64,000 bases of DNA from Prevotella sp. (GTDB lineage Bacteria; Bacteroidota; Bacteroidia; Bacteroidales; Bacteroidaceae), in NCBI GenBank assembly GCA_017449025.1, contig JAFSKJ010000036.1, positions 1 to 64,000 of the forward strand, in the 5' to 3' direction. The number at the start of each line of letters is the position of its first letter. The first letter of the stretch is position 1. The position numbers were made by a program, and so were the translations under genes. Positions 33,901 to 43,329 of this stretch are shown here, in pieces. The notes under the pieces were generated by a model, which saw nothing but the letters and a program-made list of their open reading frames with translations, had not been told where the DNA came from and made no database searches.

Positions 33901-36735
33901 CTAATAGAAGAGAATCCTACCGTCGCCGGTTATTCCGGCGGCGGTCATTTTTATGCGGCTCTCCTTACCATTATTATAGAAGGTGGCGGTGAAGTGGCCC
34001 TTCTCGTCGGTCACGGCGTTGGGGTTCCAGTACAGCGTGCGGCGGTAGTCGGCAGGCTTCGAGTCTACGGGGCGCGTGCTGTAGTCGGGCTGATAGAAGT
34101 CTTCGGCCTCGTTGAAGCCGTGAAGGATGAGGTGGCGGTCGCGGAAGCTCACCTGCTTGCCGTCGTTGGGAATGGGCACCAGTTCCACGGTGGCGTCGGC
34201 AGAGTAGATGTCTTCCACCATGGTGGAGTCCTCTGTGCGTGGCTCATAGTCGGAATACACGCGTATGTCCTGCAACCTGCTGAGCTTCAGCTTCCTGTAT
34301 ACGGCCTGCGACGTGCGGTTGGCCCTGAACACTCCTGCCAGCTCGGCCTCGGAGGCATTGGTGCTCACAGGCGAGTAGTTCCTGTAGTATATGGCACCCT
34401 CTATGCGCCCGTCCACGCGGAACGAGTTGTAGCGGTTCATGTTGCCGTAGAGATAGCGGCACACCTGCACTGGAAACTGCCTCATGTCCACCTTGCCGAA
34501 AGACAGGCCGCGGTCGGTAATGTCGTTATACAGGTCATAGGCATCCACCACGTAGGCGGGCTTCTTCCAGTCAATGGCGCGTCGGCCGCGACGGTGTCCC
34601 TTCACGTTGACATTTTTCAGCTGGTGTACGTCGTTCTCCATCGACAGCTCCGACAGTGTGTCTATCAGCATTTCCTCATAGTAGTCGGGCTGGTGCTTCT
34701 CGTAGTAGCTGTAGTCGTGGGTGAACATTGGGAAGAACAGGTCGCGCTTGACATAGAAATCGGGGAAGGCATCCTCGTCGAGCACCTTGGCGTCTTTCCG
34801 CGAGGCCATGTTCTTCTGTATGGAGTCGTTCTGCTTGTAGGCTTTCATGTTCATGAAGGCATCGCCGTAGAATGGCGGCACCTCGAAAATGAAATGGCCG
34901 CCGTCCTGTGTCTTCTGCACCGAGCCAACAAACTGTCCGTCCCTGCCCACTTCTGCCTCAATAAGCACCTCGTGCTTCAAGTTGCCGTGGTTCACGCCTA
35001 TGTTCTGGTTGGCATCTCCTATGGTGCCATACTCTATGGTTTCCAGCGATGTGTTGTCGTTGGTGGTGGGTTCGTCGGCTGTAGATATGAGTCCGTCGCC
35101 CTCCGTCTCTTCGGCCCAGGGGTCCACGTAGTCGGCCTGGCTGTTACCCCACACCTTTGCCATCATGCCCACGCCGTCCTGCCATTTACCCACCTCGTCG
35201 GGCTCCACCTCGTTTATGCTTAGCATCTTGTAGACCGTTCCTTCCACTGTCAGCGTCTTCTCTGGCTGGTATCTCATCTGCCGTGCAGTGTCGGCCATTT
35301 CCTCCCACTTGTACTTCCTCCAGCCCTGCACCATCATCAGCAAATCCAGATGGTGTCGGTGCTGCTCGTCGTCACGTTCGAAGTAGTGTGCCGGGCTTGC
35401 AATGAACCCCTTCAGCTCGCTCGACAACAGCAGGTCGGTCATTATGTTGCCGTCGTCGTAGGTCGGTTCGTCGGTGTTGGTGTCGCGTATTGACAGCGAG
35501 AAAACCGTTGGCTCCGTCACTCCCTGGCACTCCACGGGCAGCTCAATCTTCTCGTATGGAGCGTATGTCTTTGTGCGCATGATTGGTGCGCTGACGTTGG
35601 GCTTGTCCATGTCATGGTGGTTGACAAAGCAGAGGCGGTCGGCCCAGATGCGTCCGTCGTCGTCGAAGACGGTCACATCGTTCACTCCCGTCGGCATATC
35701 GTCCAAGGGCAGCCTCACCTCGGTAGTGGTCATAGCCTCCGTTCCCCTTAATCCTATCTTTGAGAAATGCACCAGCCTGCCACGGCACATCACTGACAGC
35801 CCGTAGTCTTTGTCGCCGGGCAGTCCCTTGGCTCTCAGCACCACGCTGCTGCCGTCTATTCGCATGGCCATTCCCTTGCTTTCTGCCTTGGGCAGGCTGA
35901 TGGTGTAGTCCTTGCCGCGGAAGTTGAAGCGCGCTTTCAGCCTTTTGCCGTTGGGAGTCACAAGAAACGAGCCGCGCCCCATATAGTCGGTCTTAATCTC
36001 TGTGGTGCTTCCTGCCCCGCTGCCCTCTATCACTCCCTTTATGCTTACGGCGGCTCCATGCTGGTCGGTAGCCTCAAAGGCCACCCGGTTTTCCACGCCG
36101 TCTATCAGGTGTCCGCCTTCGGGAAAGAACGTCACCTGCAGGTTGTCCTTCTTCACCTTTGGCAGTCGGGTCTTCGGGCGCTGGTACATGCGGCGCGCGT
36201 CGTAGTCGCCATCATTCTCGGGCTTGCTGTAGATGGGCAACACGCGCGAGTAGAGGCCATCCCACATGCGGAAGTAGTCGGCGGCCATCTGCTTGCTGTA
36301 GAAGAGCCACGTGTCGTGTATGCTGTAGCGGTGGTGGCTAACGTTGAAGTTGAGCATCCATCGCGTGTAGGCGCGCAGTTCATAGTAGCCCGAATAGAGC
36401 GAGTCCTTCAGCTCGAACTGTCCGCAGGTGTAGCCGCTTGGCGACACCACGATGTGCTGGCGCTCCACCAACAGTCCGTCGGGCGAGAGCAGCTCCACGT
36501 AGAGTATTCGGCTCATGTCGGTGGGCTGCATATTGTCGGCCCTTACTACGTAGGCCTTGTACCACAGTGTGTCGCCCACAAAGTAGCAGGTGTTGTCGGT
36601 GTGGATATATACTTTCTCTTGTACCTGCGATACCGACGACTCTTCCAGAGCCGCGCGTATGTCATCGAGCGAACCGGCGCTGACGCCAAGTGCTGCCAGC
36701 GTTATATATATAAATAAGGTGTAAAAGCGCTTCAT
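33901..36735 (-). CDS. Exported MG2 (macroglobulin-like) domain protein
   Basis: 944 aa. Signal peptide (RFYTLFIYITLAALGVSA), then a macroglobulin MG2-like region (about 40-150; KVYIHTDNTCYFVGDTLWYK is its typical opening), further beta-sandwich domains, and a late region (about 690-900) with a plug-like segment (KGHRRGRRAIDWKKPAYVVDAYDLY, FPVQVCRYLYG) resembling a TonB receptor plug without a barrel. It ends in a beta domain (GHFTATFYNNG). This family is common in Bacteroidetes and is thought to sit at the outer membrane; its role is unknown. Convergent with the lyase operon, 20 bases apart; downstream on the same strand as the polysaccharide genes. Confidence 0.8.
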   Translation of the reverse strand: MKRFYTLFIYITLAALGVSAGSLDDIRAALEESSVSQVQEKVYIHTDNTCYFVGDTLWYKAYVVRADNMQPTDMSRILYVELLSPDGLLVERQHIVVSPSGYTCGQFELKDSLYSGYYELRAYTRWMLNFNVSHHRYSIHDTWLFYSKQMAADYFRMWDGLYSRVLPIYSKPENDGDYDARRMYQRPKTRLPKVKKDNLQVTFFPEGGHLIDGVENRVAFEATDQHGAAVSIKGVIEGSGAGSTTEIKTDYMGRGSFLVTPNGKRLKARFNFRGKDYTISLPKAESKGMAMRIDGSSVVLRAKGLPGDKDYGLSVMCRGRLVHFSKIGLRGTEAMTTTEVRLPLDDMPTGVNDVTVFDDDGRIWADRLCFVNHHDMDKPNVSAPIMRTKTYAPYEKIELPVECQGVTEPTVFSLSIRDTNTDEPTYDDGNIMTDLLLSSELKGFIASPAHYFERDDEQHRHHLDLLMMVQGWRKYKWEEMADTARQMRYQPEKTLTVEGTVYKMLSINEVEPDEVGKWQDGVGMMAKVWGNSQADYVDPWAEETEGDGLISTADEPTTNDNTSLETIEYGTIGDANQNIGVNHGNLKHEVLIEAEVGRDGQFVGSVQKTQDGGHFIFEVPPFYGDAFMNMKAYKQNDSIQKNMASRKDAKVLDEDAFPDFYVKRDLFFPMFTHDYSYYEKHQPDYYEEMLIDTLSELSMENDVHQLKNVNVKGHRRGRRAIDWKKPAYVVDAYDLYNDITDRGLSFGKVDMRQFPVQVCRYLYGNMNRYNSFRVDGRIEGAIYYRNYSPVSTNASEAELAGVFRANRTSQAVYRKLKLSRLQDIRVYSDYEPRTEDSTMVEDIYSADATVELVPIPNDGKQVSFRDRHLILHGFNEAEDFYQPDYSTRPVDSKPADYRRTLYWNPNAVTDEKGHFTATFYNNGKESRIKMTAAGITGDGRILFY

Positions 36736-36829
36736 ACGTCTTTAGTTAATTCTCGTTTTCTGTTTAGACGCACTTGCGCCCCAAAAGTTTAAAAAGCTGA
36801 TGGCAATTGTCCAGTCTCTACTGCCCGGC

Positions 36830-37813
36830 TTACTTCATCTTCGGAATCCAATCGCTGCCCCATGAATAAAGGCGGCGCAGCCAGCGTGCAGGAAGGTGGA
36901 GGAACAGGCTCTGTTTGGCAGTGAAGCCCGTGCCGCAGGCTTTCATGTCGCTTAAGATGTCGTTGTAGAACGTGCTGGAGGCCCAGTCGTTCTTCCTGCA
37001 TGACACAGCCACGGCAAACAGGTTTGTAATGCGGTCGGAAAGCATGTCGGCCATGAACAGCTGCCGGCAGTCTTCAGGAATGGAAGCCTTTCGCAGTTCG
37101 TTCAGTCGGTAAGAGTAGTCGGCTGTCCACACAAAGCTGTTGCTGGTGTGGTCGGCTCCCTTTATGTAGACGCTCTCGCGGACAATGGCCACAGGCTTTT
37201 GCGTGGCAAAAACCATCCTGAGCCAGAAGATGTAGTCCTCGCCATTGAAGATGTCCCTTGGAAGGTCGAAGACGTATGGCGTAAGCAGTGAGCGGCGGTA
37301 GAGGCTGCCCCAAGGCACTCCTATCGTGCCGTCTCCCCTGACAGCCAGGTGTCGGAAGTCGGGCATAGGAATAAGAGTACGCTGGTCGGAGGTGAGCAGG
37401 TGCCCATTGCCGAGCACAATGTCCACATCGTCGGAGGCCTTGGCGAGGAGCAGTGCAAGGGCATTGGCGGGCAGTGTGTCGTCGGCATCTACAAAGGTGA
37501 CCCATTCGCCGCGGCAGCGTTCAACTCCTGCCCATCGGGCGGCGGAGCGCCCTCTGTTGGGCTGATGTACTACGCAGACGCCATCCTGCGCTGCGTAATG
37601 GTCGCAAATGCCGGCTGTTCCGTCGGTGCTTCCGTCATCGACAACACAAACCTCCACTCTTACTGCCGTGTTTGCCAATATGCTGTCAATACAGGCGGCT
37701 ATGGTGTCGCCACCGTTGTACACTGGAACGACTACCGACACCTGTGGATGCTCAAGTGGCACTTTACGCTCGTTAAGTGCCACTTTACGATTCTGAAGTA
37801 GCATGTCCCTCAT
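36830..37813 (-). CDS. Glycosyltransferase family 2
   Basis: 327 aa. A GT-A domain begins near residue 24 (VSVVVPVYNGGDTIAACI), with VVDDGSTDGTAG and the metal-binding DxD-like FVDADDTLP near 115. It would add a sugar to a surface polysaccharide repeat unit on the cytoplasmic side. The first 24 residues contain a duplicated RKV(A/P)L motif coded by a 15-base direct repeat. It overlaps the upstream flippase by 29 bases, showing translational coupling. Confidence 0.9.
   Translation of the reverse strand: MRDMLLQNRKVALNERKVPLEHPQVSVVVPVYNGGDTIAACIDSILANTAVRVEVCVVDDGSTDGTAGICDHYAAQDGVCVVHQPNRGRSAARWAGVERCRGEWVTFVDADDTLPANALALLLAKASDDVDIVLGNGHLLTSDQRTLIPMPDFRHLAVRGDGTIGVPWGSLYRRSLLTPYVFDLPRDIFNGEDYIFWLRMVFATQKPVAIVRESVYIKGADHTSNSFVWTADYSYRLNELRKASIPEDCRQLFMADMLSDRITNLFAVAVSCRKNDWASSTFYNDILSDMKACGTGFTAKQSLFLHLPARWLRRLYSWGSDWIPKMK
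37754..37789. repeat. Direct repeat of 15 bases, each partly palindromic
   Basis: AAGTGGCACTTTACG (37754-37768) and AAGTGCCACTTTACG (37775-37789) differ at one base. Each holds an AAGTG-CACTT palindrome. They lie in the overlap zone of the GT2 start and the flippase end. Confidence 0.7.
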
Positions 37814-39335
37814 CTTCTGTGTTTCTCTTGAACTTTTTTATCCATCGCGACAGCACGGAACGGAGGTCCATCCGCTTGTCGAGCTGCACAAACGAAAACG
37901 TAAAGCAGACTGCTGTGACAGCAGCCATGAGCAGATAGCTAAGCAGCGCTGAGCCAATGAAGCTGAAGGCCAAGCACGCCAGTCCCATTGCCACGAGCAC
38001 AATGATAAGGCGGAAGGTGGCTGCCGTCCAGGCAAAGCCGTAGCGCCAGCGCACAAGAACGGCACTGACAGCCACATCGACGACGGCAGAAAGCAGTGCC
38101 CCGTAGCCCAGGCCGTCGAGTCCCACAAAATAGTAGAAGAGGGCCATCAGCGCAAAGGTCTTCAGGTTGCACCATACTGTCTCCACCCAGAATATATACT
38201 GCTTGTCGCCCTTGGCGTAGGCAATGTAGTCCATGGGGAAGCACAGGGCCTTGAACACCGATGACAATCCTATGAACTGCACCATAGTCTTGATGGTCAT
38301 GAAGTCGGAGCCTAAGAGTATGGTGATGATGAGTGGCGCGGTGAGGATGATGAGCAGCGAGAGGGGGGCTACGGTGAGCATCACTATCTCCGTCTGCTGG
38401 TTTACCAGCCTGAAGGCCTGCCGCATGCTGTTCTTCACAAGGTTCGACAGGTGGGGATAATAGTCGGTGGCCATTGCGGTGAAGACAATGCCGATGTACT
38501 GCAAGGTAATGACGTTTGCCGACTGATAGAAGCCCACGTCCGACACCGACCCAATGTTGCTGATGAAGGCCGAGAGCGAATAGGTGGTGATGGTGCCCAC
38601 TATTGAGCCTACGGCCATCACTATTCCGAACAGGATGATGTCGTGGCCCTGCACCCACACCGTCTTCAGCGACAGCCTTGTGCGGCTGGTGCCTGCCTTG
38701 CTGTCCGCGTGGTAGGAGTATCGCCTTACGAAGATGAAGTAAATGGCGTTGACCAGAATCATTGCGGGCACTATGGCCTTTATTCCGCCAAAGTAATAGA
38801 GTGGTATGCTGAGGAATAGTCCGCATAACGGCGGTATGATGGAGCAGAATGCCAACTGCTTGTATCGCCTCAACCCCTGCATGATGGTTGTCTCGCCGGC
38901 TCCGAGCACACTGAACATCACCGAGACGCTGAGCATGAGGAACATGACCACATAGTCGCTGCTGCCGAAGGAGAACTCAGACATTAACGGCGACATGACA
39001 ATGGTGAGCAGAAGGCCCGCTACCGCGGCTATCATCACTATGGTGCGCACCACCCTGATGGTGAAGTCAAGCATCTCATGGTCGGTCTGGTCGCTGGCCT
39101 GCGACACGCTGCGAACGGCAGAGATGTTGATGCCCATCAGGGCTATCTGCTGCAAGGTGTTCTGGGCATTGGTAATGAGCGACATCACGCCTATGCCGCT
39201 GGAATGGAGAATGGTGGCCACCAGTCGCCCCCTCACCATGTTCATCAGCATGTTCAGGAGCTGGGCACTGCCAAGTACGGCTGTGCTCGTCACTATCTTG
39301 CGGTAGATGCCTATGCGCTCCTTGTTGATGCTCAT
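37785..39335 (-). CDS. Polysaccharide flippase (Wzx-like, MVF/MATE superfamily)
   Basis: 516 aa with about 12-14 hydrophobic segments and a basic C-terminus. It begins with an amphipathic start and the segment SAQLLNMLMNMVRGRLVATI, characteristic of O-antigen and capsule repeat-unit flippases. It would move lipid-linked repeat units across the inner membrane. It sits 7 bases after the upstream bifunctional glycosyltransferase and overlaps the next GT2, so the three form one operon. Confidence 0.9.
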   Translation of the reverse strand: MSINKERIGIYRKIVTSTAVLGSAQLLNMLMNMVRGRLVATILHSSGIGVMSLITNAQNTLQQIALMGINISAVRSVSQASDQTDHEMLDFTIRVVRTIVMIAAVAGLLLTIVMSPLMSEFSFGSSDYVVMFLMLSVSVMFSVLGAGETTIMQGLRRYKQLAFCSIIPPLCGLFLSIPLYYFGGIKAIVPAMILVNAIYFIFVRRYSYHADSKAGTSRTRLSLKTVWVQGHDIILFGIVMAVGSIVGTITTYSLSAFISNIGSVSDVGFYQSANVITLQYIGIVFTAMATDYYPHLSNLVKNSMRQAFRLVNQQTEIVMLTVAPLSLLIILTAPLIITILLGSDFMTIKTMVQFIGLSSVFKALCFPMDYIAYAKGDKQYIFWVETVWCNLKTFALMALFYYFVGLDGLGYGALLSAVVDVAVSAVLVRWRYGFAWTAATFRLIIVLVAMGLACLAFSFIGSALLSYLLMAAVTAVCFTFSFVQLDKRMDLRSVLSRWIKKFKRNTEDEGHATSES

Positions 39336-39342
39336 ACTGGTT

Positions 39343-41361
39343 TTAAGTGATGCTGAACTCTTTCACCTCACACTGTCTGCCTCCTACCAAGGCCGCTGCG
39401 TATGGGAAGCCGCTGCGGAGCATTCCCGGACCTTGAAGCAGGAAGACGGCCTGGGCACGCGATATTATGAAGAAGTCGAGGAATGTCTTCTCGTAGTACT
39501 CGTAGTCAGTCTGCGGCTCATCGTTGCCTATGTGCGACACAACACCCTCTATGCAGTAGACAAAGTCGGCGGCGGCCTTAGCTGCCTGCTGCATCTTGGG
39601 GCTGTCTGAACACACCACCACACGGTGGTTGGGATATTGATGGTGTATGTCGGTTATCTGCTTGATACAATGGCATATAAGCTTGTCTTGCTCAACCTTG
39701 TGTAGAGGTTCGTTGTAGACCTCTTCGTTGAAGTCGTCGAGCAGATTGCAGAAGCGTGCTGACACGGTGACATAGTCGCCTCCAATATCGTTAACAATGG
39801 CCTGGAGGTCACGCTTAAGCCTGTCTGAGGGCTTGAACAGTTCGTGGAAGGCTGCTGCGAAGCCGCCGTCGTAGCAGTAGAGCGCGTTTGTGTATACGTG
39901 CTGCTGCTTTCCGGCGCTCGCCTCCACCTCGCTTTCCATCAGCTTCCTCTGCCGCTCTCTCACCTTAGGGCTGTCGAAAGGTGTGTCGCAGACTGTTATG
40001 TGGGTAAGCTTCTTGTCGAAGGTTATCTCATTGTCTGCCGGCATCCAGTTGTATGTGTTAGGTGCCAGATAGTCAGAGAGTTGAAAAGGAAAGGTGAAGA
40101 GAATCTTGAACGGCCTGTCGCCCATCTGCCTGCAGGTCATATATGTGCTTACTATGCCTCTCAGCCGGTCGACCAGCCCCCCACCCTTCAGGTTCCCGTT
40201 GTGTACGCATACCGTACATGTGGTGTACCCGTCGGAGCTGTTCGGAAGCATGTACGCAGGCAACAGCTCCAGGCGCATCTTGTTCTCGCTTCTCTTCCTG
40301 ACTGTATTCCACAGATAGGCCTTAGGGGCTATTTTCCTCTTGGTCTTCTCTGCCAGGAAACGTGGCGAATACTTCAGTGCTAAGAGAGCGGTGAGCAGCT
40401 GGAAGCTGCAAAGGTTAAGAAACTTGAGGCGCTCACCTATGGACAGCTTACTGGGGTTGACGGTCTTGAAAGTCTTCCTCAGGTTTCTTACTATCAGGTC
40501 TTCAGCCCCTGCCAACTGCCGGTAGTTGCTGACGTAAAGTGCTGTCAGGCTGCGCCATGAATGGAACAGCCGCTGTTGGGTACGGGCGTACTCCTCGCTG
40601 TCGCGCCCGAAGGCCTGCTCCACCAGCGATAGAAGCTCCATGTTGGTCTGAAGCGGATGAAACAGCTTGGGCGATATGCTACGGGTGACAGACTGCGGGT
40701 GGTTCAGGTATGTGTAAACAGCAGACGAGAAGACCACCTTCTTTGCGTTAAGCAGATAGATGCGCTCGTCCACCTCGTCTGAATACATCCATATAGGCTC
40801 TTTCCTGTCTGGATAGCTCAGGTTTATCCAGTTCTGCCGGCGGTAGAGTCCGCCATTGCATCCTATGCTCCACTCCGGCACGGTCTCCCTCACCAGTTCC
40901 CGCCCGTTGTAAACGCGGCTGGTGTCTACGTGTGGCGCCGGCAAAGTGGTAATCACCATGTCGGTGATGAGGTCGACGAACACCATCTTCGGATATACTA
41001 TCTCGGCACCCGTCTCGTGCATCCTGGCAAGCATTGTCTCCAAGTAGTCGGGCGAGATCTTGTCGTCGGCATCGAGAGGCAGTATGAGGTTTCCGCTCGA
41101 CTCCACCACTGCCCTGTCGCGAGGCAGCTTGGCCGCGCCGCTGTTTTTCTGCTCAAAACACTTTATGCGCTTGTCGCTTGCGGCAAGCTCGCGCATTATG
41201 TCAGCTGTTTTGTCTGTCGACCCGTCGTTTACCACCACCCACTCCCAGTCGGTCATGGTCTGTGCACGCAGGCACAGGTAGGCATTTCTTAGGAAATACT
41301 CACCATTGAAGACCGGGGTGACAACAGAAATCAGGTCTTTCACTTCTTTAACTTCTAACAT
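39343..41361 (-). CDS. Two-domain glycosyltransferase: GT2 plus a possible fucosyltransferase-like domain
   Basis: 672 aa. Residues about 8-260 are a GT2 domain (LISVVTPVFNGEYFL, VVNDGSTDKTADIM, LPLDADDKIS). Residues about 370-672 form a second domain starting TVCVHNGNLKGGGLVDRLRG and containing TFPFQLSDYLAPNTYNW, RVVVCSDSP and FFIISRAQ. The arrangement G-G-L-x-D-R-L-R-G followed by a Cys/Ser-D-S-P motif is reminiscent of fucosyltransferase-like GT-B enzymes, but this is an inference from pattern only. If correct, one protein adds two sugars in sequence. First gene of the leftward block of the polysaccharide cluster. Confidence 0.8.
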   Translation of the reverse strand: MLEVKEVKDLISVVTPVFNGEYFLRNAYLCLRAQTMTDWEWVVVNDGSTDKTADIMRELAASDKRIKCFEQKNSGAAKLPRDRAVVESSGNLILPLDADDKISPDYLETMLARMHETGAEIVYPKMVFVDLITDMVITTLPAPHVDTSRVYNGRELVRETVPEWSIGCNGGLYRRQNWINLSYPDRKEPIWMYSDEVDERIYLLNAKKVVFSSAVYTYLNHPQSVTRSISPKLFHPLQTNMELLSLVEQAFGRDSEEYARTQQRLFHSWRSLTALYVSNYRQLAGAEDLIVRNLRKTFKTVNPSKLSIGERLKFLNLCSFQLLTALLALKYSPRFLAEKTKRKIAPKAYLWNTVRKRSENKMRLELLPAYMLPNSSDGYTTCTVCVHNGNLKGGGLVDRLRGIVSTYMTCRQMGDRPFKILFTFPFQLSDYLAPNTYNWMPADNEITFDKKLTHITVCDTPFDSPKVRERQRKLMESEVEASAGKQQHVYTNALYCYDGGFAAAFHELFKPSDRLKRDLQAIVNDIGGDYVTVSARFCNLLDDFNEEVYNEPLHKVEQDKLICHCIKQITDIHHQYPNHRVVVCSDSPKMQQAAKAAADFVYCIEGVVSHIGNDEPQTDYEYYEKTFLDFFIISRAQAVFLLQGPGMLRSGFPYAAALVGGRQCEVKEFSIT

Positions 41362-41460
41362 AATTTATATTAATAACGTCAAATAGCCCTGTTTATTTCC
41401 CTGCACAGCCACAAAAGTGTTAATGAACGTTTATCTGTCGGCTGTCTCAGTCTTTTTCTG

Positions 41461-41468
41461 TACTTTTG
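41461..41468 (+). promoter_or_regulatory. -7 element for the methyltransferase block
   Basis: TACTTTTG matches the -7 consensus and lies 23 bases before the chosen ATG at 41492. No good -33 TTG is seen at the right distance, so confidence is limited. Confidence 0.45.
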
Positions 41469-41491
41469 CATGCTCAAACTGTGCTATACCA

Positions 41492-42403
41492 ATGAAATCT
41501 CAACAAACAAGCATAGACTACGACGCAAACTGGCTCAACGGCATAGCCTACGAAGTGGCTTTCTGGAACAATGTCTACCGATGGAAGCGCACATTTACAG
41601 GCATGATGAACTGGTCGCACTACGGCTCAGCCATCTGCCTGGAGGCTTTCGACGCCAACAGCTTCCTCACCGCAGCCGCCGACAAGCCCTTGGTGCTCGA
41701 CGTAGGCTGCGGCATGAGCTACCAGACGGGGAGCCTGCTGAAGACCGACGGCGGAACGCAGCCCTTGGACATACGCTACATCGACCCGCTGGCACATTAT
41801 TACAACGAGATACTTAAGCGCAGCAAACGACCCATGCCGCCCATTGAGTTCGGCATGCTGGAATACCTGTCGGCATTCTACGAGCCGGAAAGCGCCGACC
41901 TTGTCATTGTGCAAAACGCCCTCGACCACTCGGCCCGCCCCATGAAAGGCATTGTCGAGGCCATGCGTGTGCTGAAGGTGGGCGGGGTGCTGTATCTGAA
42001 CCACCATCCCAACGAGGCAGAGACAGAGCAATACAAGGGCTTCCACCAGTATAACATAATAGACGACAACGGCAAGCTGCTCATCTGGAACAAACACGAG
42101 AGCCTGTCGGTGGGCGACACCCTCAACGGCTTTGCCACGGTTGAGACCATACGCTGCGAGAACCAGCATGTAGTAGCCATCTTACGCAAGACAGCCAACG
42201 TGCCAGAGTCGCTGTTGGAAGACAACAAGGACAAGAAGGAACTCTGCCTGCTGATGATGCAGTGCCACAAGCAAGGCCACAGCCTGCGCAGGCTGCTGGA
42301 CTACAAGTTCGACTACTGGAAGTTCAACACCGTGCAGTTCTTTGTCCAGGCACTGCCCTGGGGCGTAAAGATGAAACTGAAGAAACTTATCAAGCAGGCA
42401 TGA
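41492..42403 (+). CDS. SAM-dependent methyltransferase, class I
   Basis: 303 aa from ATG 41492; earlier in-frame ATG codons fall in or before the promoter. Motif I for S-adenosylmethionine binding reads LVLDVGCGMSYQTG near 72, followed by YIDPLAHYYNEIL as the acidic loop region and LVIVQNALDHSARP and MRVLKVGGVLYLNHHP in the post-core strands. No membrane segment. First gene of the rightward block of the cluster; it overlaps the next glycosyltransferase by the ATGA arrangement. It may methylate a sugar or lipid intermediate of the polysaccharide; substrate not determined. Confidence 0.85.
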   Translation: MKSQQTSIDYDANWLNGIAYEVAFWNNVYRWKRTFTGMMNWSHYGSAICLEAFDANSFLTAAADKPLVLDVGCGMSYQTGSLLKTDGGTQPLDIRYIDPLAHYYNEILKRSKRPMPPIEFGMLEYLSAFYEPESADLVIVQNALDHSARPMKGIVEAMRVLKVGGVLYLNHHPNEAETEQYKGFHQYNIIDDNGKLLIWNKHESLSVGDTLNGFATVETIRCENQHVVAILRKTANVPESLLEDNKDKKELCLLMMQCHKQGHSLRRLLDYKFDYWKFNTVQFFVQALPWGVKMKLKKLIKQA

Positions 42404-43329
42404 GACTAAGCGTTATTGTTCCTATATATAAGGTAGAAGACTCGTTAGACAGATGCGTCAGCAGCATAGTGGCCCAAAACTGTCCCGCAACGGAGATAAT
42501 ACTCGTAGACGACGGCTCACCCGACAGCTGCCCTGACATCTGCGACCAATGGGAACGACGAAACGCAAGCATCCGCGTCATACACAAGGCCAACGGCGGA
42601 CTGAGCGATGCCCGCAACGCAGGCATACAAGTGGCCAAGGGCGACTACATCACGTTCGTCGACTCCGACGACTATCTTTCGCCCGACACATACACTCCGC
42701 TGATGGAAATGCTCGAAAGCATGCCTGAGGCCGACATGCTGGAGTATTCCATATCAATAGACAACGAAAGCCACAGCCTGCCGCTGACCATGCCGGACAA
42801 CACACACAACGGCTTCAAGGCATACTGGCTCGACAGCAAGGCTTACCAGCACTCCTACGCCTGGAACAAGATTTTCAGGAAAGAACTATTCGGCAACGTT
42901 ATGTTCCCCGTGGGGCGCGTGTTCGAAGACATTCACACGTTGCCCCAGCTGCTCAGCCACTCACACAAGATCATCACTACGAGCCGAGGATGCTACCACT
43001 ACTGCATCAACAGCAGTGGAATCACCACCAACGCCAAGGGTCAGCAGTGGACCATGCTGCTCGACTCACACGTCTCAATACTCAGCAAATGGTTCCACGG
43101 GAACACACTTGCCGAGGAGACATACTACATGCACGTTCTAAACATACAGCTCTACACCTACGGCCTGACCGCCACCCCACCCTTGCTCCCTAACTGCCAC
43201 ATCAGCCACCCGCTCTCACTCCAAGGCTGGATTATGAAGACAAAGGCACTGGCACTAAACATCTTAGGAATCAACAATCTATGCAGACTCTACCGAACAA
43301 CACAAAGGATTCTCAGACTCCGCTCATAA
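42400..43329 (+). CDS. Glycosyltransferase family 2
   Basis: 309 aa. The start codon at 42400 overlaps the stop of the methyltransferase gene (ATGA). GT-A motifs are complete: LSVIVPIYKVEDSLDRCV, LVDDGSPDSCPDICD, GGLSDARNAGI, FVDSDDYLSPD. It transfers a sugar from a nucleotide donor to a growing polysaccharide, cytoplasmic side. It overlaps the following glycosyltransferase by 49 bases, so the two are likely coupled in translation. Confidence 0.92.
   Translation: MRLSVIVPIYKVEDSLDRCVSSIVAQNCPATEIILVDDGSPDSCPDICDQWERRNASIRVIHKANGGLSDARNAGIQVAKGDYITFVDSDDYLSPDTYTPLMEMLESMPEADMLEYSISIDNESHSLPLTMPDNTHNGFKAYWLDSKAYQHSYAWNKIFRKELFGNVMFPVGRVFEDIHTLPQLLSHSHKIITTSRGCYHYCINSSGITTNAKGQQWTMLLDSHVSILSKWFHGNTLAEETYYMHVLNIQLYTYGLTATPPLLPNCHISHPLSLQGWIMKTKALALNILGINNLCRLYRTTQRILRLRS

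Noticed and set aside
33879..33905. Terminator between the lyase and the MG2 gene
   Set aside because: Only an imperfect stem with a two-base bulge and no T-run; too weak to list as a feature.
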